A stretch of 64,000 nucleotides of DNA from CAIOYC01 sp038327995. Lineage in GTDB: Bacteria > Pseudomonadota > Alphaproteobacteria > Caulobacterales > Caulobacteraceae. The stretch spans positions 23,899-87,898 of the forward strand of contig JBBQLP010000004.1 of assembly GCA_038327995.1 (NCBI GenBank), written 5' to 3'. Numbering within the stretch: position 1 is the first letter of the stretch; each line of letters opens with the position of its first letter. The notes under the pieces were generated by a model. It saw only the letters and a program-made list of their open reading frames with translations. It ran no database searches and had not been told where the DNA came from. Positions 8,382 through 20,897 of this stretch are shown piece after piece. Made by a program: the position numbers and the translations under genes.

Positions 8382-8653
8382 TGCGGTCTCCGTACATACG
8401 ATAGGCGGCCGCACGATTGCGAGCGCCGAAACGAAACGCAGCCGCGCGGTCGCCCGCGTGGCGTTGCATCGTTCAGGGCTGTCCATAAGGATCGTCGGCG
8501 CCAGCCGTGCCGCGAGAGCGGACCGCCGGGAAACCTCTCATCCCCATCTCCACACGGTCCGGAAGGGCTCTTCCGGTCTTACGGCTCAGATGGCCTCTGA
8601 ACCCCGCAGCTTCTAGGACAGGACCGCCGGGCGAACCCGGCAGGAAGGCGCGG
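8382..8653 (-). promoter_or_regulatory. Structured rplJ leader, probable L10 autoregulatory RNA
   Basis: The roughly 270-nt transcribed leader between the rplJ promoter and start codon contains at least three stable minus-strand hairpins: CCGGG-TTCG-CCCGG (8627-8640), GGTTCAGA-GGCCA-TCTGAGCC (8583-8603) and CCGGAAG-AGCC-CTTCCGG (8559-8576). L10-L12 complexes are known to bind such leaders in E. coli and other bacteria; assignment here rests on position and structure, not on a matched covariance model. Confidence 0.55.
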
Positions 8654-8681
8654 CTTATACACGAGGAGGAGGGAAGTTCAA
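8654..8681 (-). promoter_or_regulatory. Putative sigma70-type promoter for rplJ-rplL
   Basis: Minus-strand -35 TTGAAC (8681-8676) and -10 TATAAG (8659-8654) with 16-bp spacing. It sits just downstream of the rplKA terminator and upstream of the rplJ leader, exactly where an independent promoter is required. Confidence 0.7.
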
Positions 8682-8690
8682 CATCAGGGC

Positions 8691-8723
8691 GCAAATGAAA
8701 AGGGCGGACCCTGCGGCCCGCCC
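8691..8723 (-). terminator. Probable Rho-independent terminator after rplA
   Basis: Minus-strand stem GGGCGG/CCGCCC with a 10-nt loop, followed by TTTTCATTTG. It begins about 30 nt after the rplA stop and lies ahead of the rplJ promoter, separating rplK-rplA from rplJ-rplL. It might act partially rather than completely. Confidence 0.7.
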
Positions 8724-8751
8724 TGTCCGTATTTATCAATGAACGCCTAGC

Positions 8752-9444
8752 CTAAGCCTGGGCGATCGAGCCCGTATCGACCTTCACGCCCGGCCCCATG
8801 GTGGACGAAAGCGAGACCTTCTTCACATAGATGCCCTTGGCGCCCGACGGACGGGCCTTCTGGAGCGCATCGACCAGGGCGCGGACGTTGAGCGCCAGCG
8901 CCTCGTCGGTGAACGAGGCCTTGCCGATACCGGCGTGCACAATGCCCGCCTTCTCGACGCGGAACTCGATGGCGCCGCCCTTGGCGTCCTTGACGGCCTG
9001 GGCGACGTTGGGGGTCACGGTGCCGACCTTGGGGTTGGGCATCAGGCCGCGAGGACCCAGGACCTTACCCAGACGACCCACCACGGCCATCATGTCAGGC
9101 GAGGCGATGACGCGATCGAAGTCCATGAATCCGCCCTGGATACGCTCGGCCAGGTCTTCGGCGCCCACCACTTCGGCGCCTGCAGCGGTGGCCGCGTCGG
9201 CGGCGGCGCCACGGGCGAAGACGGCAACGCGAACGTCACGACCCGTGCCCGACGGCAGATTCACCACGCCGCGCACCTGCTGGTCCGCATGGCGAGGATC
9301 GACGCCGAGGTTGATGGAGATTTCCACCGTCTCGTCGAACTTGGCCGTGGCGTTGGCCTTGACCTGGGCGATGGCGGGTTCGAGGGCCAAGGCGGTGTTG
9401 CGCTCGCCGGAGAAGGCCTGGATGCGCTTGGGAGCTTTTGCCAT
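8752..9444 (-). CDS. rplA: 50S ribosomal protein L1
   Basis: The 230-residue L1 stalk protein, which binds 23S rRNA near the E site and in many bacteria represses its own operon mRNA. Characteristic segments are VEISINLGVDPRHADQQVRG, LPSGTGRDVRVAVFA, VGRLGKVLGPRGLMPNPKVGT and KGIYVKKVSLSSTMGPGVKVD. It starts 3 bp after the rplK stop, so rplK and rplA form a two-gene unit that ends at a terminator before rplJ. Confidence 0.98.
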   Translation of the reverse strand: MAKAPKRIQAFSGERNTALALEPAIAQVKANATAKFDETVEISINLGVDPRHADQQVRGVVNLPSGTGRDVRVAVFARGAAADAATAAGAEVVGAEDLAERIQGGFMDFDRVIASPDMMAVVGRLGKVLGPRGLMPNPKVGTVTPNVAQAVKDAKGGAIEFRVEKAGIVHAGIGKASFTDEALALNVRALVDALQKARPSGAKGIYVKKVSLSSTMGPGVKVDTGSIAQA

Positions 9445-9447
9445 GAC

Positions 9448-9879
9448 TTACGCCTCCACAATCTTGAGGCCCATGGCCCGGGCGGAGCCTTCGATGATCT
9501 TGGCCGCAGCCTCGATGTCGTTGGCGTTGAGGTCCTTCATCTTCTTTTCGGCGATGTCGCGCAGTTGCTGGCGCGTCACCTGGCCGACCGTCTCGCGACC
9601 CGTCAGCTTGGCGCCCGACTTCAGGCCCGTGACCTGCTTCAGGAAGAAGGTGGCGGGCGGGGTCTTGGTGACGAAGGTGAACGACTTGTCCTGATAGACG
9701 GTGATCACGGTCGGCAGGGGCGTGCCCTTTTCGACGTTCTCGGTGCGGGCGTTGAACTCCTTACAGAAGCCCATGATGTTGACGCCGCGCTGGCCGAGGG
9801 CCGGCCCGATCGGGGGGGATGGCGTGGCGGACCCCGCCTTCACCTGCAGTTTGATGTAGCCCAAGATCTTCTTGGCCAT
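9448..9879 (-). CDS. rplK: 50S ribosomal protein L11
   Basis: The 143-residue L11 of the GTPase-associated centre; it contacts 23S rRNA and is the target site for thiostrepton and RelA signalling. Conserved parts are GYIKLQVKAGSATPSPPIGP, ALGQRGVNIMGFCKEFNART and the RNA-binding C-terminal domain (VGQVTRQQLRDIAEKKMKDLNA). The ATG follows ACGGAGACAGCC. It is the first gene of the rplK-rplA unit and diverges from rpoB over 609 bp. Confidence 0.98.
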   Translation of the reverse strand: MAKKILGYIKLQVKAGSATPSPPIGPALGQRGVNIMGFCKEFNARTENVEKGTPLPTVITVYQDKSFTFVTKTPPATFFLKQVTGLKSGAKLTGRETVGQVTRQQLRDIAEKKMKDLNANDIEAAAKIIEGSARAMGLKIVEA

Positions 9880-10488
9880 TGGCTGTCTCCGTTAAGCGAC
9901 GACAAGCTAATGCCGCCTATGTGGCCGTGGTGCGGGCAGCCCCTCCCACGGATTTAGGCCCGGATGGCTTGGGAGCCGAAGCCGGGGAGCGGAGCGTCTA
10001 GCAGGAAGGGAGTGTGGTTTCAACAGCACCTGATTTGCATGCCGTGGCCACCAGATTGCGGATTGCCCCAATGTTTCATTATTGTGCCTAGAGGCTGATG
10101 CAGCGGGTAGTTCAACCACCGTCCGCTAATGATTTCGAACTGCCTGTCTCCGTAATGGTTGCCCACCCTTTGCCCCTCCAACATCCCCCATAAAAGCGCG
10201 AATAGCCCCTTCCATTATCCTCAGCCTTCCCCTATATCGCGTGCCTCACGAAAAATCCGAGTCGCCGTTCGAGCGAGTCAAACTGATTCTTCGAGCGTCA
10301 ACGCTCCGAGGCATGGCGCGCCGCCCTTCGGCCATGCGAGGGAGCGCCCCCTACGACAAGGGGGCATCCTGCGTCCGGCTCCCGGTTTTCTGGGAGTGTC
10401 GAGGGTGGACGCGTGGACAGATCAACGCCGGGAGTCCGCTCCCGCGCCCGCCCGAAAGGCGGCCCCGAAAGGCGACTGGGAAACTTAG
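9880..10488. other. Divergent intergenic region between rplK and rpoB with structured rpoB leader
   Basis: No gene is visible in this 609 bp. The rpoB-proximal part holds several plus-strand hairpins: GAGCGT-CA-ACGCTC (10293-10306), GCATGGC...GCCATGC (10311-10337), GCCCCCT-ACGACA-AGGGGGC (10346-10365) and CCGCC-CGAAA-GGCGG (10448-10462). They suggest a long 5' untranslated rpoB mRNA. Promoters for both directions must lie within 9900-10290, but I could not assign -35/-10 boxes with confidence. If the rplKAJL block was inverted, the second breakpoint is here. Confidence 0.5.
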
Positions 10489-14562
<4,074 letters not shown>

Positions 14563-14571
14563 GAGGAAGAG

Positions 14572-14597
14572 GAGAGGGCGCTTCGCACCGCCCTCTC
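14572..14597 (+). other. rpoB-rpoC intergenic hairpin
   Basis: A perfect 9-bp stem GAGAGGGCG/CGCCCTCTC with an 8-nt loop starts 9 nt after the rpoB stop. No T run follows, so it is more likely an RNA processing or stability element than a terminator. Confidence 0.6.
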
Positions 14598-14598
14598 G

Positions 14599-14712
14599 CC
14601 GTCGTCCTCGGGCTTGTCCCGAAGGTCGAGGGGTGCGCGCCGGGTCGGTTCCCTGCGTCAGCCGATCTTCCACCTGAACGCTCGGTCCTTGGGTCAACCC
14701 CGAGGACGACGG
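14599..14712. repeat. Pair of inverted palindromic intergenic repeat units
   Basis: Two copies of a CGTCGTCCTCGGG-type unit face each other: the first at 14599-14630 (CCGTCGTCCTCGGG then CTTGTCCCGAAGGTCGAG) and the second, reversed, at 14681-14712 (ending CCCGAGGACGACGG). The outer 14-bp arms are perfectly complementary. The unit resembles extragenic palindromes scattered in alphaproteobacterial genomes. Confidence 0.65.
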
Positions 14713-14755
14713 AGCAGAAAAATCTAGGCGGGTCCGTCCCGCAGAAGGAACCCAG

Positions 14756-17700
14756 ATGAACCAGGAAGTCCTGAACATCTTCAACCCGGTCGTCGCCGCT
14801 CCGACGTTCGACCAGATCCGTATCGCCCTGGCCTCGCCCGAAAAGATCCGCTCGTGGTCGTTCGGGGAGATCAAGAAGCCCGAGACCATCAACTACCGCA
14901 CGTTCAAGCCGGAGCGGGACGGGCTGTTCTGCGCGCGCATCTTCGGTCCGACCAAGGACTACGAGTGCCTCTGCGGCAAGTACAAGCGGATGAAGTACAA
15001 GGGCATCATCTGCGAAAAGTGCGGTGTTGAAGTCACCCTCGCCCGCGTGCGGCGCGAGCGGATGGGCCACATCGAGCTGGCCTCGCCCGTCGCCCACATC
15101 TGGTTCCTGAAGAGCCTGCCGTCGCGCATCGCCATGATGCTCGATATGCCGCTGAAGGACATCGAGCGGGTTCTTTATTTCGAGCACTACATCGTCACCG
15201 AGCCCGGTCTCACCTCGCTGAAGCAGCATCAGCTTCTGAGTGAAGACGACTTCATGCGCGCCCAGGACGAGTTCGGCGACGACAGCTTCACCGCCGAAAT
15301 CGGCGCCGAAGCCATTCAGGGCCTGCTCAAGGCCATCGACCTCGAAAAGACCGCCGACCAGCTTCGCATCGATCTCACCGAGACCTCCTCGGAGATCAAG
15401 CAGAAGAAATACTCTAAACGCCTGAAGATCATGGAGGCGTTCATCGAGAGCGGCAACAAGCCGGAGTGGATGATCCTCTCCGTTGTGCCGGTCATCCCGC
15501 CGGAACTGCGCCCGCTGGTGCCGCTGGACGGGGGCCGGTTCGCCACCTCCGACCTGAACGACCTCTATCGCCGGGTGATCAACCGCAACAACCGCCTGAA
15601 GCGTTTGATCGAGCTTCGCGCGCCTGACATCATCATCCGCAATGAAAAGCGGATGCTGCAGGAGAGCGTCGACGCCCTGTTCGACAACGGTCGCCGTGGC
15701 CGCGTCATCACCGGCGCGAACAAGCGTCCCCTGAAGTCCCTCGCCGATATGCTTAAGGGCAAGCAGGGTCGCTTCCGCCAGAACTTGCTTGGCAAGCGCG
15801 TCGACTATTCCGGTCGTTCCGTGATCGTGGTCGGCCCGGAACTGAAGCTGCACGAGTGCGGCTTACCCAAGAAGATGGCGCTCGAACTCTTCAAGCCCTT
15901 CATCTACGCGCGTCTTGACGCCAAGGGTCTGTCGGGCACTGTCAAACAGTCCAAGCGCATGGTGGAACGCGAGCAGCCGCAGGTGTGGGACATCCTCGAA
16001 GAGGTGATCCGCGAGCACCCTGTTCTGCTCAACCGCGCCCCGACCCTGCACCGTCTGGGCATCCAGGCGTTCGAGCCCAAGCTGATCGAAGGCAAGGCCA
16101 TCCAGCTTCACCCGTTGGTCTGCACCGCCTTCAACGCGGACTTCGACGGCGACCAGATGGCGGTGCACGTGCCGCTGTCGCTGGAGGCGCAACTCGAAGC
16201 GCGCGTCTTGATGATGTCCACCAACAACATCCTGTCGCCCGCCAACGGTCGCCCGATCATCGAGCCGTCGCAGGATATCGTGCTGGGCCTGTACTATCTC
16301 TCCATCGCCAAGGAAGGCGAGCCGGGCGAGGGCAAGGCGTTCGCGGATATCGGAGAGATCGAAGCCGCTCTCGGCGCTGGCGTCGTCACCCTGCACTCCA
16401 AGATCCGCGCGCGGTTCGAGGAAATCGATCCCGATGGCCAGAAGCGCACCAAGGTGATCCCCACCACGCCGGGCCGGATGCGCGTCGCTGCGCTTCTGCC
16501 CCTGCACGCCAACCTCGGCCACCGGCTGATCGAAAAGCCGCTGACCAAGAAGGAAATCGGCAACCTGATCGATCAGGTCTATCGCCACTGCGGTCAGAAG
16601 GCGACGGTCATCTTCGCCGACCAGATGATGGCGCTGGGCTTCCGCGAAGCCGTGCGCGCTGGCATCTCCTTCGGCAAGGACGACGTGGTAATCCCCGCTG
16701 AGAAGGCCAGGCTCGTGGGCGAAACCCGCAAGCTGGTGGAGGAATACGAGCAACAGTACGCCGACGGCCTGATCACCAAGGGCGAGAAATACAACAAGGT
16801 GGTAGACGCCTGGGCCAAGGCCACCGACCGGGTCGCCGACGCCATGATGGGCGAGATTTCCACCCGCACCAAAGGCCCCGATGGTCGCGAGCTTGAGATC
16901 AACTCCATCTACATGATGGCCCACTCCGGCGCTCGTGGCTCGCAGGCCCAGATGAAGCAACTCGGCGGGATGCGCGGGCTTATGGCCAAGCCGTCAGGCG
17001 AGATCATCGAAACGCCGATCATCTCCAACTTCAAGGAGGGGCTGACGGTTCTGGAATACTTTAACTCCACCCACGGTGCCCGTAAGGGCCTGGCGGATAC
17101 GGCGTTGAAGACCGCCAACTCGGGCTATCTGACCCGTCGTCTGGTGGACGTGGCGCAGGACTGCATCATCACCGAAGAAGACTGCGGCACCACGCGGGGC
17201 ATCACACTGCGCGCCGTGGTCGAGGGCGGCGATGTGCTGGTCTCGCTCAGCCAGCGGGTTCTGGGCCGCACCGCCGCCGAGGACATCAAGGACACTGGCA
17301 CCGGCGAGGTCGTCATCCCCGCCGACACCTATCTCGACGAGGATATGGTGGACCTGCTGGACCCCGCGGGCGTGCAGTCGGTGAAGGTGCGCTCATCGCT
17401 CACCTGCGAAGCCAAGGTCGGCATCTGCGGCGCCTGTTATGGCCGCGATCTGGCGCGCGGCACCCGGGTCAACATCGGCGAAGCAGTAGGCGTCATCGCC
17501 GCCCAGTCGATCGGCGAGCCGGGCACCCAGCTCACCATGCGGACCTTCCGTATCGGCGGCATCGCCCAAGTGGCCGAACAGTCGTTCTCCGAAGCCGCCA
17601 ACGCCGGGATCGTCCGCTTCCTCGGCGGTGCGACGGTGAAGATCGAAGGCGGCGACCAGATCGTAATGGCTCGCAATATGCAGGTCGTGGTGACGGTCGA

Positions 17701-18955
17701 TGGCAAGGATCGCGAGGCCTATAAGATGCCCTATGGCGCGCGCCTGAAGGTGTCTGAAGGAACTGAAGTCAAGCGCGGTCAGCGTCTGGCCGAATGGGAC
17801 CCCTACACCTCGCCGATCATCACCGAAGTGGGCGGCAAGGTCCGCTTCGAGGATCTGGTGGACGGGATGTCGATCCGCGAAGACGTGGACGAAGCCACGG
17901 GCATCACCAACCGGGTGGTCGCCGACTGGCGCGCCTCTCCGCGCGGTTCCGACCTTCGCCCCGCCATGGCGGTGACGGAGGAGGGCGCCTATAAGAAGCT
18001 GGCGAGCGGCGGCGACGCCAAATACCTGCTTCCGGCCGGGGCCATTCTCTCGGTTGGCGACGGCGATGAGGTCAAGCCCGGCGACGTCCTGGCGCGTATC
18101 CCCACGGAAAGCGCCAAGACGCGCGACATCACCGGCGGTCTGCCGCGGGTGGCGGAGCTGTTCGAGGCGCGTCGTCCCAAGGATTGCGCGGTCATCGCGG
18201 AAATCTCCGGCCGGGTCGAATTCGGCAAGGACTACAAGAACAAGCGCCGGATCAAGATCACCCCCGAGGACGTGGACGGCGAAAAGCAGGAGCCGGTCGA
18301 GTTCCTGATCCCCAAGGGCAAGCACATCGCGGTGCACGACGGCGATCAGGTGGTGAAGGGCGAATACATCATCGACGGTTCGCCCGATCCGCACGATCTT
18401 CTGCGTATTCAAGGGGTTGAGGCTCTGGCCGAATACCTCGTGAACGAAATCCAGGAGGTCTATCGTCTGCAAGGTGTGCCAATCAACGACAAGCACATCG
18501 AAACCATCGTGCGTCAGATGTTGCAAAAGCTGGAAATCCTTGAGGCGGGCGACACCGGCCTGATTCGCGGCGATGCCTTAGACAAGGCCGACATCGAGGA
18601 AGAGAACGCCAAGACGCTCGCCCGTGGCGGCCGTCCGGCGATTACCCAGGCGGTGCTTCTGGGCATCACCAAAGCCTCGCTGCAGACGCGCTCGTTCATC
18701 TCCGCCGCCTCCTTCCAGGAGACGACGCGGGTGCTGACCGACGCCTCGGTGCACGGCAAGATCGATACGCTCGAAGGCTTGAAGGAAAATGTCATCGTCG
18801 GCCGGCTGATCCCGGCGGGCACGGGCGCTTATCTTCGGAATATGCAGAAGATCGCCGCCAAGCGGGACGAGGTCATTACGGCCAGCCGCGAAGTGGCGAT
18901 GGAAGCCTTCCCTATCGAACTGGTGGAAGCACCCGAACCTGCCCCCGCCGAATAG
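14756..18955 (+). CDS. rpoC: DNA-directed RNA polymerase subunit beta'
   Basis: The 1399-residue beta' subunit. Visible landmarks in order are the N-terminal zinc-binding domain (CLCGKYKRMKYKGIICEKC), the lid/rudder region (NNRLKRL, LKGKQGRFRQNLLGKRVDYS), the catalytic magnesium loop NADFDGDQMAVHVPL, the second zinc site (DCGTT with CEAKVGICGACYG), the trigger loop (GEPGTQLTMRTFRIGG) and the conserved C terminus (AASFQETTRVLTDA). AGAAGGAA precedes the ATG. A strong terminator follows, so the rpoBC unit ends here. Confidence 0.99.
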   Translation: MNQEVLNIFNPVVAAPTFDQIRIALASPEKIRSWSFGEIKKPETINYRTFKPERDGLFCARIFGPTKDYECLCGKYKRMKYKGIICEKCGVEVTLARVRRERMGHIELASPVAHIWFLKSLPSRIAMMLDMPLKDIERVLYFEHYIVTEPGLTSLKQHQLLSEDDFMRAQDEFGDDSFTAEIGAEAIQGLLKAIDLEKTADQLRIDLTETSSEIKQKKYSKRLKIMEAFIESGNKPEWMILSVVPVIPPELRPLVPLDGGRFATSDLNDLYRRVINRNNRLKRLIELRAPDIIIRNEKRMLQESVDALFDNGRRGRVITGANKRPLKSLADMLKGKQGRFRQNLLGKRVDYSGRSVIVVGPELKLHECGLPKKMALELFKPFIYARLDAKGLSGTVKQSKRMVEREQPQVWDILEEVIREHPVLLNRAPTLHRLGIQAFEPKLIEGKAIQLHPLVCTAFNADFDGDQMAVHVPLSLEAQLEARVLMMSTNNILSPANGRPIIEPSQDIVLGLYYLSIAKEGEPGEGKAFADIGEIEAALGAGVVTLHSKIRARFEEIDPDGQKRTKVIPTTPGRMRVAALLPLHANLGHRLIEKPLTKKEIGNLIDQVYRHCGQKATVIFADQMMALGFREAVRAGISFGKDDVVIPAEKARLVGETRKLVEEYEQQYADGLITKGEKYNKVVDAWAKATDRVADAMMGEISTRTKGPDGRELEINSIYMMAHSGARGSQAQMKQLGGMRGLMAKPSGEIIETPIISNFKEGLTVLEYFNSTHGARKGLADTALKTANSGYLTRRLVDVAQDCIITEEDCGTTRGITLRAVVEGGDVLVSLSQRVLGRTAAEDIKDTGTGEVVIPADTYLDEDMVDLLDPAGVQSVKVRSSLTCEAKVGICGACYGRDLARGTRVNIGEAVGVIAAQSIGEPGTQLTMRTFRIGGIAQVAEQSFSEAANAGIVRFLGGATVKIEGGDQIVMARNMQVVVTVDGKDREAYKMPYGARLKVSEGTEVKRGQRLAEWDPYTSPIITEVGGKVRFEDLVDGMSIREDVDEATGITNRVVADWRASPRGSDLRPAMAVTEEGAYKKLASGGDAKYLLPAGAILSVGDGDEVKPGDVLARIPTESAKTRDITGGLPRVAELFEARRPKDCAVIAEISGRVEFGKDYKNKRRIKITPEDVDGEKQEPVEFLIPKGKHIAVHDGDQVVKGEYIIDGSPDPHDLLRIQGVEALAEYLVNEIQEVYRLQGVPINDKHIETIVRQMLQKLEILEAGDTGLIRGDALDKADIEEENAKTLARGGRPAITQAVLLGITKASLQTRSFISAASFQETTRVLTDASVHGKIDTLEGLKENVIVGRLIPAGTGAYLRNMQKIAAKRDEVITASREVAMEAFPIELVEAPEPAPAE

Positions 18956-18984
18956 GCGAGACGCTTCTCTGCGAAGACAATCAA

Positions 18985-19014
18985 GGCCCGGGAGCGATCC
19001 CGGGCCGTTTTTGG
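18985..19014 (+). terminator. Rho-independent terminator of rpoB-rpoC
   Basis: A perfect 9-bp stem GGCCCGGGA/TCCCGGGCC around a GCGA tetraloop, followed by GTTTTTGG, 30 nt after the rpoC stop. Confidence 0.93.
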
Positions 19015-19073
19015 TTGAGGTGGCTGCACCGATCCCCATTCAAAACCGCTCGAATCCGATCTAACCATTTTCC

Positions 19074-20750
19074 ATGACCACAGACATCGAGATTGCGCGC
19101 GGCGTAGCGCTGAAGCCCATCGGCGAGATTGCTGCGCGGGCGAACATTCCGGGGGAGGCGTTGTCGCCCTACGGCCATCACATAGCCAAGATCGACCTCG
19201 GTTGGCTGGAGCGGCTCCAAGACAAGCCTGACGGCAAGGTGATCCTCGTCACCGCCATCAATCCCACGCCGCCGGGAGAAGGCAAGACCACCACTACCAT
19301 CGGGCTCGGCGACGCCCTGAACCGGATCGGGCGGCGGGCGGTGATCGCACTGCGCGAGCCCTCGCTGGGCCCGGTGTTCGGGCGCAAGGGCGGGGCGACC
19401 GGCGGCGGGCGGGCGCAGGTGGCGCCGATGGAGCGGATCAACCTGCACTTCACCGGCGATTTCCACGCTATCACCGCCGCGCACAACCTGCTCGCTGCGC
19501 TTCTGGACAACCACATCTTCTGGGGCAACGCCCTGAATATCGATCCCCGCCAGATCGTCTGGAGGCGGGTGCTGGACGTAAATGACCGGGCGCTGCGCAA
19601 GGTCGTCGTCGGCCTCGGCGAGGACGCTAACGGCGCGCCCCGCGAGACGGGGTTCGACATCACCGTGGCCTCGGAGGTCATGGCCGTCTTTTGCCTTGCC
19701 TCAGATTTGAAAGACCTGGAGGAACGCCTCGCCCGTATTGTGATCGCGCGGCGTCGGGACGGAACACTGGTCACGGCGGGCGATTTGAAGGCGGCAGGGG
19801 CTATGGCGGCGCTCCTAATGGATGCGATCCAGCCCAACCTCGTGCAGACGCTGGAGGGTTCTCCGGCGCTGGTTCACGGGGGTCCCTTCGCTAACATCGC
19901 CCACGGATGCAACTCGGTGATCGCCACCCGCACGGCGCTCAAACTTGGCGAGTTCGCCGTGACCGAGGCCGGGTTCGGGGCCGATCTCGGCGCGGAGAAG
20001 TTCTTCGACATCAAGTGCCGGGCGGCGGGCCTTGCTCCCGCGGTCACAGTGATCGTGGCGACCCTGCGGGCGTTGAAATATCAGGGCGGCGCAGCGGCTA
20101 AGGCGGTGGGCGACGCGAACGCCGAAGCGCTGGCGCAGGGGCTCGCCAACCTGGGGCGGCATATCGAGAACATGAGCCGCTACGGCGCGCCGGTGGTGGT
20201 GGCGATCAATCACTTCCACGGGGATGCGGACACCGAGCATGCCACCGTCGCCGCCTATTGCAGGGACCGATTCGGGGTCGAGGCCATCGTCTGTCGCCAC
20301 TGGGTTGAAGGATCAGTGGGGGCGGAGGACCTGGCGAGGACGGTTGCTTCGCTGGCCGACGCCAATCTGGCGCCGGTGTTGAAGCCCCTCTATCCCCTAC
20401 AGTTTTCGCTCGTCGAGAAGATACAGACCATAGCCCAGACCCTCTATCACGCCGGGTCGATCGTCTATTCTGCCAAGGCTGAGCGCGACCTGAAACGGTT
20501 CGAGGCGGCGGGGTTCGGGAACCTGCCCATCTGCATGGCGAAGACCCCTTATTCCTTCTCGGCGGACGAGAGCATGCTGGGCGCGCCGGAGGGGTTCACC
20601 CTGCCGGTGCGCGAGGTGCGGCTTTCGGCGGGGGCGGGGTTCGTAGTGGCGATCTGCGGCGAGGTGATGACCATGCCCGGCCTGCCCAAGATTCCCGCCG
20701 CCGAGACCATCAGGCTTGACGGAGAAGGGCGGATCGAGGGGTTGTTCTGA
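19074..20750 (+). CDS. fhs: Formate--tetrahydrofolate ligase
   Basis: Makes 10-formyltetrahydrofolate from formate, THF and ATP, feeding one-carbon units to purine and formyl-Met-tRNA synthesis. The 558-residue protein carries the P-loop NPTPPGEGKTTTTIGLGDAL, the folate/ATP segment LREPSLGPVFGRKGGATGGG, HFTGDFHAITAAHNLLAA and C-terminal CMAKTPYSFSADESMLGAP. The length is standard. The ATG has no clear ribosome binding site. It stands alone after the rpoC terminator and converges on the acyltransferase gene. Confidence 0.97.
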   Translation: MTTDIEIARGVALKPIGEIAARANIPGEALSPYGHHIAKIDLGWLERLQDKPDGKVILVTAINPTPPGEGKTTTTIGLGDALNRIGRRAVIALREPSLGPVFGRKGGATGGGRAQVAPMERINLHFTGDFHAITAAHNLLAALLDNHIFWGNALNIDPRQIVWRRVLDVNDRALRKVVVGLGEDANGAPRETGFDITVASEVMAVFCLASDLKDLEERLARIVIARRRDGTLVTAGDLKAAGAMAALLMDAIQPNLVQTLEGSPALVHGGPFANIAHGCNSVIATRTALKLGEFAVTEAGFGADLGAEKFFDIKCRAAGLAPAVTVIVATLRALKYQGGAAAKAVGDANAEALAQGLANLGRHIENMSRYGAPVVVAINHFHGDADTEHATVAAYCRDRFGVEAIVCRHWVEGSVGAEDLARTVASLADANLAPVLKPLYPLQFSLVEKIQTIAQTLYHAGSIVYSAKAERDLKRFEAAGFGNLPICMAKTPYSFSADESMLGAPEGFTLPVREVRLSAGAGFVVAICGEVMTMPGLPKIPAAETIRLDGEGRIEGLF

Positions 20751-20897
20751 AGCCAGGTCCCCCCGACTAAGCGGGCGAGGGGGATCACGAAGTGGCGGAG
20801 GGGCGCCCTGCCTTAAACACTTTGCTTCGTGCGCCACGTTAGTCACGGCGCGTATCCGCACCGCGCCACATCCCCGTTTCACGAGAGAGAACGGGAG

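Noticed and set aside
9884..10161. 10-bp direct repeat CTGTCTCCGT at 9885 and 10144 as a duplicated rplK leader
   Set aside because: The match is short and largely made of the complement of a common GGAGAC ribosome binding site; flanks do not align.
20751..20897. Terminator between fhs and the acyltransferase gene
   Set aside because: Some GC-rich inverted stretches (CCCCC...GGGGG, CCCGTT...AACGGG) exist but none has a good stem with a T run.
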